64,000 bases of DNA, from the NCBI GenBank assembly GCA_026874595.1, contig CM049317.1:54231118-54295117 (forward strand), read 5' to 3'. Position numbers and translations under genes: made by a program. The notes under the pieces are model-generated. The model was not told the origin of the DNA. It saw only the letters and a list, made by a program, of their open reading frames with translations, and searched no databases. This DNA is from Sipunculus nudus (lineage: Eukaryota > Annelida > Sipuncula > Golfingiida > Sipunculidae). Shown here in pieces: positions 36,501 to 47,339 of the stretch. Numbering within the stretch: the first letter of the stretch is position 1; every line of letters begins with the position of its first letter.

Positions 36501-38232
36501 TATAATATATATTACATATGGCGGTATCAGTGTTATTAGTAGTAACAAATAATTATTAATAATCACTTGTTTTTCTAACCGAAAACGTCCATTACTGCAT
36601 GCATCTAACGAAGAAACAAATTAGTATTTTGAATATAATTGTATTTTGATTTTGGACTCAACAAATGCAGATTTAAGTAAATATTTCACCTGTTGCCTCG
36701 TTCTTTTTTTGTTGTCTTTTGTTTTGGATTTTTTTTTTCTATATTGATTTCAAATGTATACATTCAAACGCATATTTTACTTATTGTTTCTGACTCTTCT
36801 AATGGAGTATTTGATGGGACTGTTACCTTTAAAATCTTCCTTAACTGATTGGGATTTTTGGAATTCTTTCCGGGTCAGAGAAAGCCACGTATAGTTTATG
36901 TTGTTGTCTATCATGTAACTCGTCAGGTTCATACGTTCTTCGTCAGTTAGTTCTTCTGGTAAACCCATACTCTTCTCATTGCAGAACCGCGTGGCCTCCT
37001 CGTACGAAACGTCACTCCTGAAGGTCGATGCCGTAAAAATCATTGCCAGATCACTGAGATAAACAAGTGACCCATGGATCGTAACGCCCACCTTCCACAT
37101 GGGCTAACATTCACAACTTCTATTCAAATATTTGAATATTGTGTCTGCTAATTTTGTTCAAACTTTGTAGGTATCAGAAATGAGTCAAGACATAGGATTA
37201 AATAGCTCAACCAGTCGGTTAAAGTGACTGAACCTCTGAGAGAACAAAGATTTAGGGTAACACATCTGTCCAGTAGTAAGAAACAGACAAAATTTCTTTG
37301 TCTACTAGAGTCACCCACAACAAAGGCCTCGAACTAAAATATTCGAGGTGGAGTGCACATATATAAAGTAAATATATGTTTTGGGGTTATTATAACTGTG
37401 ACTTTATATTATTTTATTATTAGAGTTATTATAGCTATTATTTTTACTATATTTCTCTTTTTTTCAGCTATAACTTTTACTTTTAATTCTACTTGGCTCC
37501 TATTACTAGTACTATTACTTTACTATAAAAGACTAGGATGAGCATATGCTCACCTTGTCCTATACATTATCCCCACCCCATCCCCTGTAGATGAAAGTAT
37601 AACGTATTCTCTCTTGCCTTTAATACGTGCAGTTTTGATAAGTTCAGCATCCTTTATAGCTAGCAAGTTTATGATCAGTACAGCATATATGCTAAGATCT
37701 CGTGCGTTCATATTCACCACAATTTAAGAGAGTATCCTTAACATTTCACACGATGTTCAATTGAAAAATTAAAAAGCAATATTTATGTTGAGCAAAGTTT
37801 TAAAGAAAAAGAAAAATAAAACAATATATATTTATATTTATATATACATATTATTTATAATATATTGATTGTTAGTTATAAAATTATATTCGATGATTGA
37901 AATATAATTCACGAAAATAATTTAACTTCTTTATTACCGTGAAATCTGTATCGAATTATACCTTATATGTTGACCGAGTACTTTAAGGCTTAATTGTACA
38001 CCTCGCTGAAACGTCGAGGTAAATTTTAATGATGTTCTCTATTTGTGTTCCGTCTTTCTTATATGTCTGAGAGAATTAGTATATTTTATCTAGATAATTA
38101 TAATATGACTGCTTTGGATGTGCTTCCATAGTCGTTTGTGATTGATTATGCATCCAATTTATTCAACTAAGTACGACAGAAACGACGATTAATTATTTAT
38201 TGAATGGCATCTAATTAATATATATATATATA

Positions 38233-38279
<47 letters not shown>

Positions 38280-38445
38280 GATCATATATGATTTTATGTT
38301 TTTTAACGTTACAAACATCCCATATAAAAGGTACAGAGCTATGGCCATTCTATATTAAAACAAAAAGTAACTTACGTGTCCATGTGTACACTTGATCCGG
38401 ACAGATGACCAACAGCAGAATGATGACGGACTGTGATCGCTTCAT
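26237..38445 (-). CDS. Gene B1: two-CTLD type I transmembrane receptor, eight exons seen
   Basis: Exons (minus strand, 5' to 3'): 38376-38445, 36827-37091, 36310-36438, 35522-35770, 34260-34421, 30692-30766, 27770-27902, 26237-26714. The product is about 520 aa: signal peptide (1-23), C-type lectin-like domain 1 (about 24-155), domain 2 (about 156-275), stalk to about 317, one membrane helix (about 319-341) and a cytoplasmic tail. It is inferred to be a cell-surface recognition protein. Neither domain shows EPN/QPD or WND calcium-sugar motifs, so the ligand is unknown. Introns 2-6 are phase 1 and intron 7 is phase 2. Exon 1 ends in phase 1 but exon 2 opens in phase 0, so a small exon of length 3n+2 is probably missing in between. 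Every exon has a clear partner in gene B2. Confidence 0.85.
27770..27902 (-). CDS. Gene B1 exon 7: transmembrane helix
   Basis: IIFLVVAALCVIISVLSVAC is a clear single membrane span, followed by basic RLAMRVRK (stop-transfer, cytoplasmic side) and KYNLMRYNQ, which contains a YxxM motif. Donor GTAGGT; leaves in phase 2. Confidence 0.85.
28973..29655. mobile_element. Foldback element with GGGGTAATTGTCC arms (copy in B1 intron 6)
   Basis: The left arm is C-rich with repeated ACAATTACCCC units (about 28973-29150). The right arm carries the complement (GGGGCAATTAATTGTCCGGG at about 29624). The AT-rich centre includes AGACTTTATAGCGAGTCTAA. The orthologous insertion in B2 is at 52862-53537, so insertion came before the gene duplication. 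Confidence 0.5.
30692..30766 (-). CDS. Gene B1 exon 6: stalk
   Basis: A 25-codon Thr/Asn/Glu-rich segment ending ECAKITN just before the membrane helix exon. It has one NQT sequon. It is six bases longer than the B2 exon. Confidence 0.75.
31055..31415. repeat. TTCGCG/CCTCGCGAAC foldback repeat R4 (B1 intron 5)
   Basis: Contains TTCAAATTCGCGAGG near one end and AATTTGAAACCCTCGC near the other, which are inverted copies, plus TTTCGTTTTCGCGAATATC inside. The B2 counterpart is at 54895-55215. Confidence 0.55.
31772..31932. repeat. (TATTAC)n hexanucleotide array
   Basis: About 160 bases of TATTAC units with a few interruptions. A second array of the same unit lies at 34118-34236, also in B1 intron 5. 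The long Leu- and Tyr-rich frames across it are artefacts. Confidence 0.85.
34118..34236. repeat. (TATTAC)n array, second copy
   Basis: Interrupted TATTAC units ending about 25 bases from the exon 5 donor of gene B1. The B2 intron lacks the array at this place. Confidence 0.8.
34260..34421 (-). CDS. Gene B1 exon 5: C-terminal half of lectin-like domain 2
   Basis: 54 codons with RCVLQTVDPYRW, then SCNNASTAVCWR, the end of the lectin fold, followed by a Thr-rich linker (TDTTTT). A TATTAC microsatellite lies about 25 bases past its donor. Confidence 0.8.
35522..35770 (-). CDS. Gene B1 exon 4: N-terminal half of lectin-like domain 2
   Basis: Starts with a Cys/Trp-rich WCPYWYCRRT segment, then TWFHARAEC and LEGTLWVNSSYD, and ends LLGWRNVDWSYTQE, matching the WIGL core. 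There is one NSS sequon. It is 249 nt with phase 1 on both sides, as in B2. Confidence 0.85.
36310..36438 (-). CDS. Gene B1 exon 3: C-terminal half of lectin-like domain 1
   Basis: 43 codons with SCLVLWFKES, then GCY and a closing PAICETK, the usual C-terminal cysteine pattern of a C-type lectin fold. There is no WND. The B2 partner is one codon longer. Confidence 0.8.
36827..37091 (-). CDS. Gene B1 exon 2: N-terminal half of lectin-like domain 1
   Basis: The exon holds the C-type lectin signature SYEEATRFCNEKSMGLPE and WLSLTRK (equivalent to the family's WIGLT). NLT and NYT sequons are present. It ends KEDFKG before a GTAACA donor. The exon is 265 nt, as in B2. Its first dozen codons fall in a sequence shared with a dispersed repeat. 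Confidence 0.8.
38217..38278. repeat. (AT)n microsatellite in B1 intron 1
   Basis: About 60 bases of alternating TA, about 100 bases downstream of exon 1. A matching array is at 59927-60005 in B2 intron 1. Confidence 0.85.
38376..38445 (-). CDS. Gene B1 exon 1: signal peptide
   Basis: MKRSQSVIILLLVICPDQVY is a short basic start followed by a hydrophobic core, typical of a secretory signal peptide. The GTAAGT donor follows one base after codon 23. The B2 copy at 60178-60247 has the same length and phase. Confidence 0.85.
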
Positions 38446-38841
38446 GTTTCTCTTATACTGACTCGGGGGTCTCTGTTTCTATCACTAGTTGATAATACCG
38501 TCTTAGGAGCACAGAACGAGGTTAAATATCATATGCAGATATGTTGATGTGTTTTTATGGTTTTCTCCTCACCTATGTATAACGCAGATCTGATCCGGAG
38601 GGAGAGACAAAAAAGGGAGAATGAGATAATGAGAGACCGAATTTGTAGCTGAATTTGGTGTACACCCTTCTGTTACGTTGAACTTAACACGGAACTTAAT
38701 ACATTATACTTAACAGGTAATCCAAATGACAAGATTACACAATAAGATGTAAGTCACAAAGATTGAAGACAATATGTATAAACTTTCCTGTCTCTTTCTC
38801 TCCCCCTTTCTCTCTGTAGCTATCTCTCCGAGTGTTATATG

Positions 38842-38857
38842 TTCTCTCTCTCTCTCT

Positions 38858-38893
<36 letters not shown>
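38842..38893. repeat. (CT)n tract upstream of gene B1
   Basis: About 50 bases of CT, read as GA on the gene strand, about 400 bases upstream of the B1 start. A matching tract lies at 60581-60620 upstream of B2. It could act as a GAGA-type promoter element or simply be an inherited microsatellite. Confidence 0.8.
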
Positions 38894-38894
<1 letters not shown>

Positions 38895-38938
38895 ACTGTT
38901 ATATGAGCACAACAGTTCCCTTACGTGATTGTTCACAA

Positions 38939-38964
38939 CAGCCTGGTCGCACGTTAATGTGACT
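38939..38964 (-). promoter_or_regulatory. Conserved upstream block of gene B1
   Basis: A 26-base block with CAGCCTGGTCGCACGTTAAT is identical upstream of both genes (also at 60671-60696), about 0.5 kb before each start codon, while flanking bases differ. It is a candidate cis-regulatory site. No known factor site is assigned. Confidence 0.35.
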
Positions 38965-39239
38965 CGCTACTGTATCGGTATCAAGACTGTATCCTGTTTC
39001 CCCATACGCTGAGTCAACTTCATACTGCTGAAAAACTAATATTGGGCCCGTTAATACTGGACAGTCAAAACCACCTGGCTCAGACAGCGTGTGTTTTGTG
39101 TATATGGCGCTAATCATAAATTGCGATCGTAAATAAAAAAGCACCGCAGTGGTGTTAGTGTTTATCAATATAACCGGTTTATCATTATCTAACTTCCTTC
39201 ATCGAACAGTGAAAAGTCAGTGTACAGCTCTGTTTAACA

Positions 39240-39500
39240 TCACTGCCTCGGCCAGAAGGGTATGTGTTCACCCCAGTTCATATGCGTTTGTGTTTGTGTG
39301 TCCGTGTGCTTGAGTGTGTGTGTATTTTTAAATTAAAAAAAAAATCAGGAATTCCATGAACGAATATCCCATGTATTTTTCAAGGCATTTGAGAAATGGG
39401 CCAATGAAGTAATAATTATATGTCAGTGCGTACCAAGGAATCATAACAAATGTACAGGCACTTATGCACGAATGAAGCTGGTAATATGGGCCGGAAAAGT
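39240..39500 (-). repeat. Dispersed repeat R3, inverted copy upstream of B1
   Basis: On the minus strand it carries TTCGTGCATAAGTG, TTGGCCCATTTCTC, a CACACA tract and GAACACATACCCTTCT, as in the copies at 17.6 and 18.4 kb. Confidence 0.6.
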
Positions 39501-39599
39501 GAATGCAAGCACATCGTGGAGACTTTCAATTCTTGTAATGTAGCTTTCTAGTTATAGTTACGTGTATGAACATGTTCATTGCTGTTAAATTTCATGAGT

Positions 39600-42500
39600 A
39601 AATCCAAATATGTAATGACACTGTTATTAGTTCCTCTTAAAAAAAGTACGGCTTTAAGCCTTATGGATGGGTCCCCTGAAACAGGAATATCAGTATATAA
39701 TGTTATATATACTTTCGCTTCAACCGATCAGCGTCTTAATTATATAATTAATATGAATTAATTTCGCAAAATAAAGTGACATATTGTGTTGTTTTAATGT
39801 ATTATGCCTACTCCTATTCTTCCAATGATTTGAATTACAATGTTTGACAGGGGTATATTATGTGTGTAGGATTGACAGTTCACATATAGTGACTTCGGTC
39901 ACATACTCATACAATCAATCATACATTAACAAATGTTACACATACTTTACAAGACCACTTAAAATGTGCTTCCGGCTGCCAACGGGTACCATAATTGGAC
40001 CATAAGAGACGCGTCATTCATACTATATGTTATTTTTGTTTATAAAGCTGTGTTTCTTACATACCTGTCCAAAGTCTGGCAGTTCCAGCATATGGGGGAG
40101 AGACTAAGCCTTGTAAAAGTACTTCGAAAGTGGCGCCTCATGTTTTTGATTTGAGTATTATGAAACTAGTTCTCCTCCAGTCTGAAGATGGCACCACCTA
40201 CAGAGACAAACTGGGGAAAAGGCACAGCTCTCACAACATCTGATCAAACACTTTTCCTTCTTCAAAAATAAAACATTAACTTTGCATGTTTTGAAAGCTA
40301 AAATGCTATATTATAGAAAAAGTAAGCCACATATTAATGGCCCTTCTTTGCTGGTGACACCCTTCAGTCAGGCCCTGTCATTTTACATTTGGTCCTTATG
40401 AAAAAATGCAAAGTGCTCTAATCGTCCCTCACACCTAAACATGTTCGTTCGAAATGACATGTGACAAGTAATTTATAGAAACTTTTAGCGACACACCAAT
40501 GGAGGTTTCTAAAATCTTCTCTTCGGAAACCCAAATTTAGGTCACTGTAACCGATATCTTTCAAGCTATGGGGCTCATAATTACCCCCAGAATAATTAAA
40601 ACTTTGATTCAAATGCTCCAGTATCGGAAAAACTATGAGGCATTGGTTGTCATGATTCTTTCCATACATATCAGTCATGGAGAGTTTCATCAGTTCCTGA
40701 AGACTGGTGGCGCTACCTGTATTTTTCATATTTAACGCATGTTTCTCTATTCTTATGAACTTTAAATGAAATAGTCTGGACGTTGATAAAGCACAAACCG
40801 TAACTGTTAGACCTAGAAACTTCTTACTTTCATTTCAGTGAGGTCTTAGGCAAATCTCCTTGGAATCCTGAAATTAGGTCATGGTGACCTATAATTTGCA
40901 AACTACGGGCCAAAAAAATGATTTTCAGTACCGAATGAGGCAGACGGGCCACATATTGTTAACCTGGATGTAGAAGCTTCTTATTAAATATCCGTAGAGG
41001 TCCGTAAAAATATCTCCCAGGAAGCCTTAAATTAAGTCACTGTCAAAAATATCCTCCATGCTATGGGGCTAGTAAGTAACCCAGGATGATTTAAAACTTG
41101 ATACAAAAGCTGCATTATCTGAATAACCAATGCATTTATTCCCATGATTATTTCCATTATGGAGTGTTTCATCAGTTCCCGAGACTTGTGGTACCACCTG
41201 TATATTTTGTAATTTTTACGCATTTTTTTGTTCTATTGTTGAGACATCCAAGTGTAGACGATTGGCCTTTAATAGGACACAAACAATTTCAAATTTCAAA
41301 CTGTACATCCAGGGAGGTTCTAGACAAATCTCCTTAAAAACCTGAAACAAGGTCATAATGACCTAAATTTGATGAACAACACGATTTTGAGAATCCAGTA
41401 AGTCAGTGAATCTTCTAACGCAATATCCAGGAAAGCCTTGGGCAAATCTCCTTTAATTCCTGAAATAAGGTCACTAAGACGTTTGTGAGCTACGAGCAGA
41501 AAACCTAATTTTGAGCACCCAAAAAGTCTTACAGGGTACAAATTCTAACTGTTGTTTTACTGAATGTAAACCGAGGTCATTGTAAAGTCTCTTTAGACAT
41601 TCAAAATGAGGTCACTGTGACCTATATTTTGTGAGCAATGTGAATGAATATCATTTTAGTGTCCTATAAGCCAGATGGACACAAGTCTTAACTGATATAT
41701 GGGAAACTTCTAACTTGACATATACGAACTTCCTAGTTAAAGGTCCTTGGAAACCTTAGTAAGGTCCCAGGTCATTGCTACCTATTACTTGGGATTATCG
41801 GCATATAAAAAAAACATGGGAAGCCTTTCTATCCATTGTCCAAGGTTACTTAACAAATATCTTTCACCAGATCATAACATAAATCATGAATACATGCATC
41901 AACTGTTTTTTTTTAAATTACGCTGGACGTCATGGCTCTTGGGCCACTAGTAATTCTTAATATTCAAATTTTCATCAATGTCATGTTGATTCATCTACAT
42001 GCAAATGCTCCGCTGTAACATATTCTTTTGTCTATATTTATAATATATTATACAGTTTTCCTCAGTTATCTACGTAGTGTACTCTGCTACAACAATGTGG
42101 TTATCTTCTATTAGTTCTTTGTGTTTGACGTTTATTGATATTTACTTTATCAAACTCTCTTATGAATAGTCTTTCATTAGGAATGGATAGATAGGTAATT
42201 GTCTTGTAATCAGACATCAAAATCGATCTAATATGATTTGCTCCAAAGTTTTACAGGCTATGGAGATTTTGCATGTACATGTTTGCAATGCATTCTTGTA
42301 TAATCATTCATTAAAAACATACCGCTGTAACCCTTATTGGAGGATCAATACCATTAGTAACCTCTTGCTCCCAATCCCAACCTTTTTGACACTTGCATGA
42401 GTGTTTCAGCCAATCAGACTATGGATACAAGGATTCGCCCACTTACACTCCCTCGAAAAGTAACAAATAAATAAACAGGTACAGGTGGCTTTATTCTCCT

Positions 42501-42924
42501 AACACCAGAGCAGTGTTCCACTGAAATAGAAGACCAGGTAAGCACTATGCAACCACCTTTTAAAACGTAATGACTCACCAATTAAAACAAATTGAAGCTG
42601 TACTGCATTACCTGAGGATAAGTATTTATACCCATATACAAATGAAACTATTCTTTTTCGTTTTAATATTAAATAAATGGAATATAGCTAAACAGTGGTA
42701 TATGAGAATTTGGGCAAAAGGTAAGACTTTCTGGATGATGGCACGGGGTTGTTGTTTCCCATAACAAATTTAAACATAATGATAATTTATTTGTATATGC
42801 GTGTTCTACGGTCTTCTGATCATATTCAGACACTGTTTACATTAATGATCGGATTAGGAGAGCTTTGTCAGATTCGTGTTATGCTATATCACAGACGTCG
42901 GAAGGGTACGACAGACAATATACA
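39600..42924. other. Repeat-dominated intergenic stretch
   Basis: No gene seen. A unit with ATGGAGAGTTTCATCAGTTCC at about 40676 recurs at about 41160, giving a period near 490 bases. R2-type AGGTCA units follow on the minus strand at 40830-41790. The rest to 42.9 kb is AT-rich and featureless. Confidence 0.5.
40830..41790 (-). repeat. R2-type tandem array, inverted
   Basis: On the minus strand, units carry TAGGTCACCATGACCTAATTTC, CAAGGAGATTTGCC and CTGGATGT-like segments at roughly 150-250 base intervals. The family is the same as at 7.3-8.2 kb. Confidence 0.6.
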
Positions 42925-42993
42925 ATGCCAAGTTTGGCAAATGTAATCATTGGAGCCTTGATTGGTTATGTTGTCAACGGAGCAGCTTTCAAG
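42925..42993 (+). CDS. Gene A copy 3, probable first exon
   Basis: ATG at 42925 opens MPSLANVIIGALIGYVVNGA, a mostly hydrophobic 23-codon exon ending AAG before GTAAAA. It leaves in phase 0, which matches the exon at 43271. It would make a signal peptide or membrane anchor. No copy of it was found in the second unit; in the first unit it would lie before the window. Confidence 0.45.
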
Positions 42994-43270
42994 GTAAAAA
43001 GTGCTTCAATCCATTATATTGTTCACAAATAAATACAATCGAAAAATCATTTACTTATTTACTCACGTAATGACACGCAAAAAAATATCACTTCCTTCGC
43101 ATGCAAGGGACCAATTATGAGAGAATCATTAATGAAGGGATGATATAAGTATTTGCAGTAGCATAAAAATGAATTTAAGCTGGGCAAATTGAATATGTTT
43201 TATAGGCAACGAATTCATATTACAGTATCACTCTCTAGCGGTGTCTTAAAAAGGCGCGATGTTCAATCAG

Positions 43271-43366
43271 ACAACAGATTTAGATGTAGAGAACAAGATG
43301 ATATACATCCATGTTCCTGTCCACAGAGACCTTCCCGAGAGCAAACTCGTGTACGGGTACACTACG
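43271..43366 (+). CDS. Gene A copy 3, second exon
   Basis: 32 codons after a CAATCAG acceptor, with TDLDVENKMIYIHVPVHRDL and a GTGAGT donor, phase 0 on both sides. A frameshifted homologue lies at 20440-20534, which supports it as coding. Family not recognised. Confidence 0.5.
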
Positions 43367-43594
43367 GTGAGTACATTAACATTTAACAATTGTTCGCTAT
43401 ATAATGGTATCAAAATAGGCCTGAAGTGAAAAGAGGGAAAGGAATACCATTGTCATCTAAGGAATATAAAGTAATAAATGTACCGAAGCTAATTGTACTT
43501 ATTGTTAATGTTTATTATAACAATTTCGTACTTATGATACACATAAGCCGACCTTCAGTCTTGAAATCAACATAAATCAACATAAAATAATCAA

Positions 43595-46068
43595 TTACCT
43601 GAAGAAAACGGTAAAACATATCGTATAGTATTCTGAGGTAGTCCAGGTTTTGTTTCATCATGTCACGGATTCATAACCACTTTTATCCTCACAACCAGCA
43701 TCTGCCAATGAATTTAAGGAAAACGTCTTATTCTCCGGAAAAACGGCTTTGTATTGAATTACAGTATTTTATTTATATACCATAAAGGGCAGAGCTCTTC
43801 GATGCACCTAGTCGATACGGAGATGTTACCTTACCACCTTTGATACACGTGATATACTTCAAACATACTTATACAGGTCAGACATACTTATATTTGGATT
43901 CATTTATTAATATACATATGAATGGTTATGTGTGTAAGGTCTCAGGGTCTCATGTCTTACTTTCTCCTCAGTGTGATTTCCCATCCATTTTCTCTGTTTA
44001 TTTAAATGTAAGTTAATGTTGCATATCGTTAACACAACACGTAAACGTAAGACCCCAGATGCATCGATCTTTTTCTAGTAATATCTTATCCTTCACGTTA
44101 GAAGTATAGTGATAAAATTAATACAATTCCAACTTTATTTTAAGTGACTGGGGATTTCCCCAAGTACCATGGAGATGCTAGAGGGGCATATCCAGAAAGA
44201 CATGGTGGTCGCTGAGAAAATAGACAACCTCTTCATCCTGACCAAACTGATGCGAGAAGCAGTCGTTGACTACGCCCTCTCCCGGGTGGAACCTTTACCA
44301 AAGGGCGAAAAGATATTAGAAGGTAGAAGGTAGGTATTTCAGTGGTCACCAGAAAAACCATCATTTTAATGTTTATAATAGAATTAATAAAATAAAAGAT
44401 GAAAGCGCGTTCAGGGAATACTGCCGAGAGACTTGTTATTTTTATTTGTTAACGGGCCACTTGTGTTATCAACAACTGAATGAAAACGACATATAATATA
44501 ATTCGTGCGACGTCATTCTGTTCATCGGCACACCTCCCCTAATGAAACCGACATACATCGCTTGGCCGTATGACGTCACTACGCTTTGTGAAGCACCACC
44601 CGGGATCGAAACTCACAATAATCTATGACCCTGTATGTTTTAAGGTGCCGATGTGTATGCTTTTACTTGAATATTTTGTGAAAATACAGTGATGATACAC
44701 GTATGGTTGTGTTGATAACATGGGTGGCCGTTTAAGGGATATATTATGAACCTGCTTCTTGGGTAGTGCCTTCGTATTGTCCTTCGGCCAGCCGTATACT
44801 TCCCGCGGCCATACATGCCTGGGGCCGGTGTTGCTTTCAGGCAAATGCGATGGCAACACCAATCGAGCAGGTCAATAACATATAATGCTCTGCTACTGGT
44901 TGGGGATTTAAAATCGATATTATTGGAGTATCGAAAGTAAAGCTCGTATCGACCGATGGTATCTGGACATGAGGTATCGGGCAAGGCAAGCGCTCTTGCA
45001 CGTGCGATAAGTATCAACTAGCACTGAAATTGTGAGATTATGAGAGAAAACCCAGTCTTAATATCAAAACGAATGTTCCCTAAGAAGCGATTCAACAAAA
45101 AAAAATCAATATTACACAATAAATATTCACAATAAATAAATAATGAGACTTAAAATGGATAGCTTTATGTTTGTTTATCGAGTTATTTTGAGACTTTTTT
45201 TTCATTTTTATGTTTCTGTTTTTTTTTTTTTTTTCCTGGGTGATCGTTGCCTATTTATGTATTTGTTATTGTCAAAATTAATAAATTCCAAGACTCTAAA
45301 TTAGTAACATGCTTAAAATATACTAATGCACACAGTTATCTTCTCGGGTGTGATTAGATTATTACGTAGGTATTTATGAGGCTAAGACCTATATGAAGGT
45401 CAGATTATGATGCGTGAAACGCCTTTTTAATTTCAAGGAACAATGACCCCGAAGGAAAACCGCGTAAATCGAACAGCTTGGATTGGTCTGAACTGTACAA
45501 ACTACCAGTTGGCAGTACGCCCGCACCTTTCCTCACTGCAGCTGCATGGTGCCGTGTGACAAACCCAGAACTAATTGTCGTCGTTACCACAACAGCGCTT
45601 CAATTTCTTTCACTGCTTGTGCTGTCCAAATGACATTGTTCTCCAGAAGTGTGAATGCTTCGTAAATGCTGACGTAAAGTGTTTAAAAAGGTGACTACTG
45701 TTTGAATTGTAAATTTAATAAGCCTATCGCTAGATTACTATTTATTCATAATATTATTTAGATTTTATGTATATTATTACCTCTACCTTAGACACAAAAT
45801 TTCTTACATTTTTCTGATTCACTTGAAGTCAAATGTAAAACATATTGTTAATAATTGCTATCGTAAGATCGCAGGAAAATAATAATATAAATGATTCAAT
45901 TTTAGCCTATTATTACCATTACCTTACCAAACTAAACTTCTTACCCATTCTTATTACCTGAAGAAAACGGTAAAACATATCGTGTAGTATTCTGAGGTAA
46001 TCCATTCTTTGTTTCATCATGTCACGGATTCATAACCACTTTTATCCACACAACCAGCATCTGCCAAC
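43595..46068 (+). repeat. 114-bp direct repeat pair flanking gene A copy 3
   Basis: The segment from TTACCTGAAGAAAACGGTAA to ACAACCAGCATCTGCCAA is present at 43595-43708 and again at 45954-46068 with few changes, 2.36 kb apart. The pair brackets the 178-nt exon of copy 3. Confidence 0.7.
44145..44322 (+). pseudogene. Gene A copy 3, 178-nt exon with a leading stop
   Basis: Same length and ends as the copies at 315 and 22219, with the donor GTAGAA. The frame is open over LTKLMREAVVDYALSRVEPL, but if the exon starts at the homologous place (after TTTTAAG) its first codon is TGA. The open part would then need its own ATG at 44169. The acceptor lacks the usual pyrimidine-CAG. Probably a decaying copy. 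Confidence 0.5.
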
Positions 46069-47330
46069 TGTTATACTTTTATTGCATAACTCTCGCAGGA
46101 GAGTCAAAGAACTTAAAATAACAGCCTTCCCAGAATGTCTCGCTTCTGAAGACATATTGTACGTTTTATATGTCAACAATCTATATTTTTTTAAATATTT
46201 TTTTTCTCAGATTACATCATTAAACAGTGATTAATCAATGACATTGTGTATTTTAAATAAGCAGAATGATTCCAAATGGAAATATGCAAATAAAGAACAT
46301 ATGGAAGAATAGTATGGGTTCGCCAAAATGTCACTACCATCACACTATATCCCCAACGTTTTGCTGTGCATTGATTGAACGTTTACCTGCTTTATGCATG
46401 AAAATGTGATAATAAAGAGATTCATTAAGCATTTTGGTTTTCCTTGTTTTCTGTGGTGCATACGTGTTTTCATTCATACCTCACGCTAGATGATGTAATA
46501 TTGGACCGCGTCAGTACCCAGCAAAGCCAACTGTGGAATTCTGCATCTGCCAAAGGAACTGTGTTTCAAATATTTATGACCGTAATTTGATACTTAGCAG
46601 TGTTTTCATACTGGCCTTCACGAAGCTTCAATCTGTGTCCTTTTTTCATAACGCACGTTTTGATGAATGTAATATTTAATACTTCTTTGGAATGTTTCCC
46701 ACATGGAAATGGCGTGAGAGAAAACTACATAACCCAGAATAATTCTTCTTCTGCCAACGTGTCTGCTGCGCGAACTTTACATTCCGTCTCTTTTTTACAG
46801 ATAGACTGAAAGACCCTTATTATAACTATGATGAACCAAGTTCATTCAATATTTTTTAGGTGGAGTCATTTTCTAGGATGTTTTACACATCGATAGTGAA
46901 ACCTTTATAAGGTATTTTTGTACTGATTTATAAATGTCTCACTTAATTATGTAACCAGTTGAATGTGCCCATTCAAATTATGGACTTTCATAACATGTTC
47001 TCATCATAGTACATTTAATAACTGCTGATTGTAAGCTAGTTAAGTAATCGTCTTCGAGTATGTATCACCAGAGATTTTACCCAAACAGTATAACCATAAT
47101 TATTATTATCATAAAAGAAAATATTATATTGTCAAATTAGCTGGAGTATATAAACTTGAAGGAATATCCTCAACAATTATAATATTTCGCCTATGCAGCT
47201 ACAGAATAAAAATGTCTATCCAGATTGAATTATAGCTTCTCGCTAGTTATAGAATAAAATTAGCAGAAGCAGGTCCGGGGGGTCCAGAGCGCCCCCTACC
47301 CCTACTTCATCCAAGCGCAATAACACATTA
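44323..47330. other. Intergenic stretch with one weak open frame
   Basis: A plus-strand frame at 45418-45633 (71 codons, no ATG start) contains NSLDWSELYKLPVGSTPAP and ends in a hydrophobic run before its stop. An acceptor-like TTTCAAG lies at 45431-45437. It could be a terminal exon or a transposon fragment. Nothing else is supported. Confidence 0.3.
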
Positions 47331-47339
47331 CTTGTAAGC

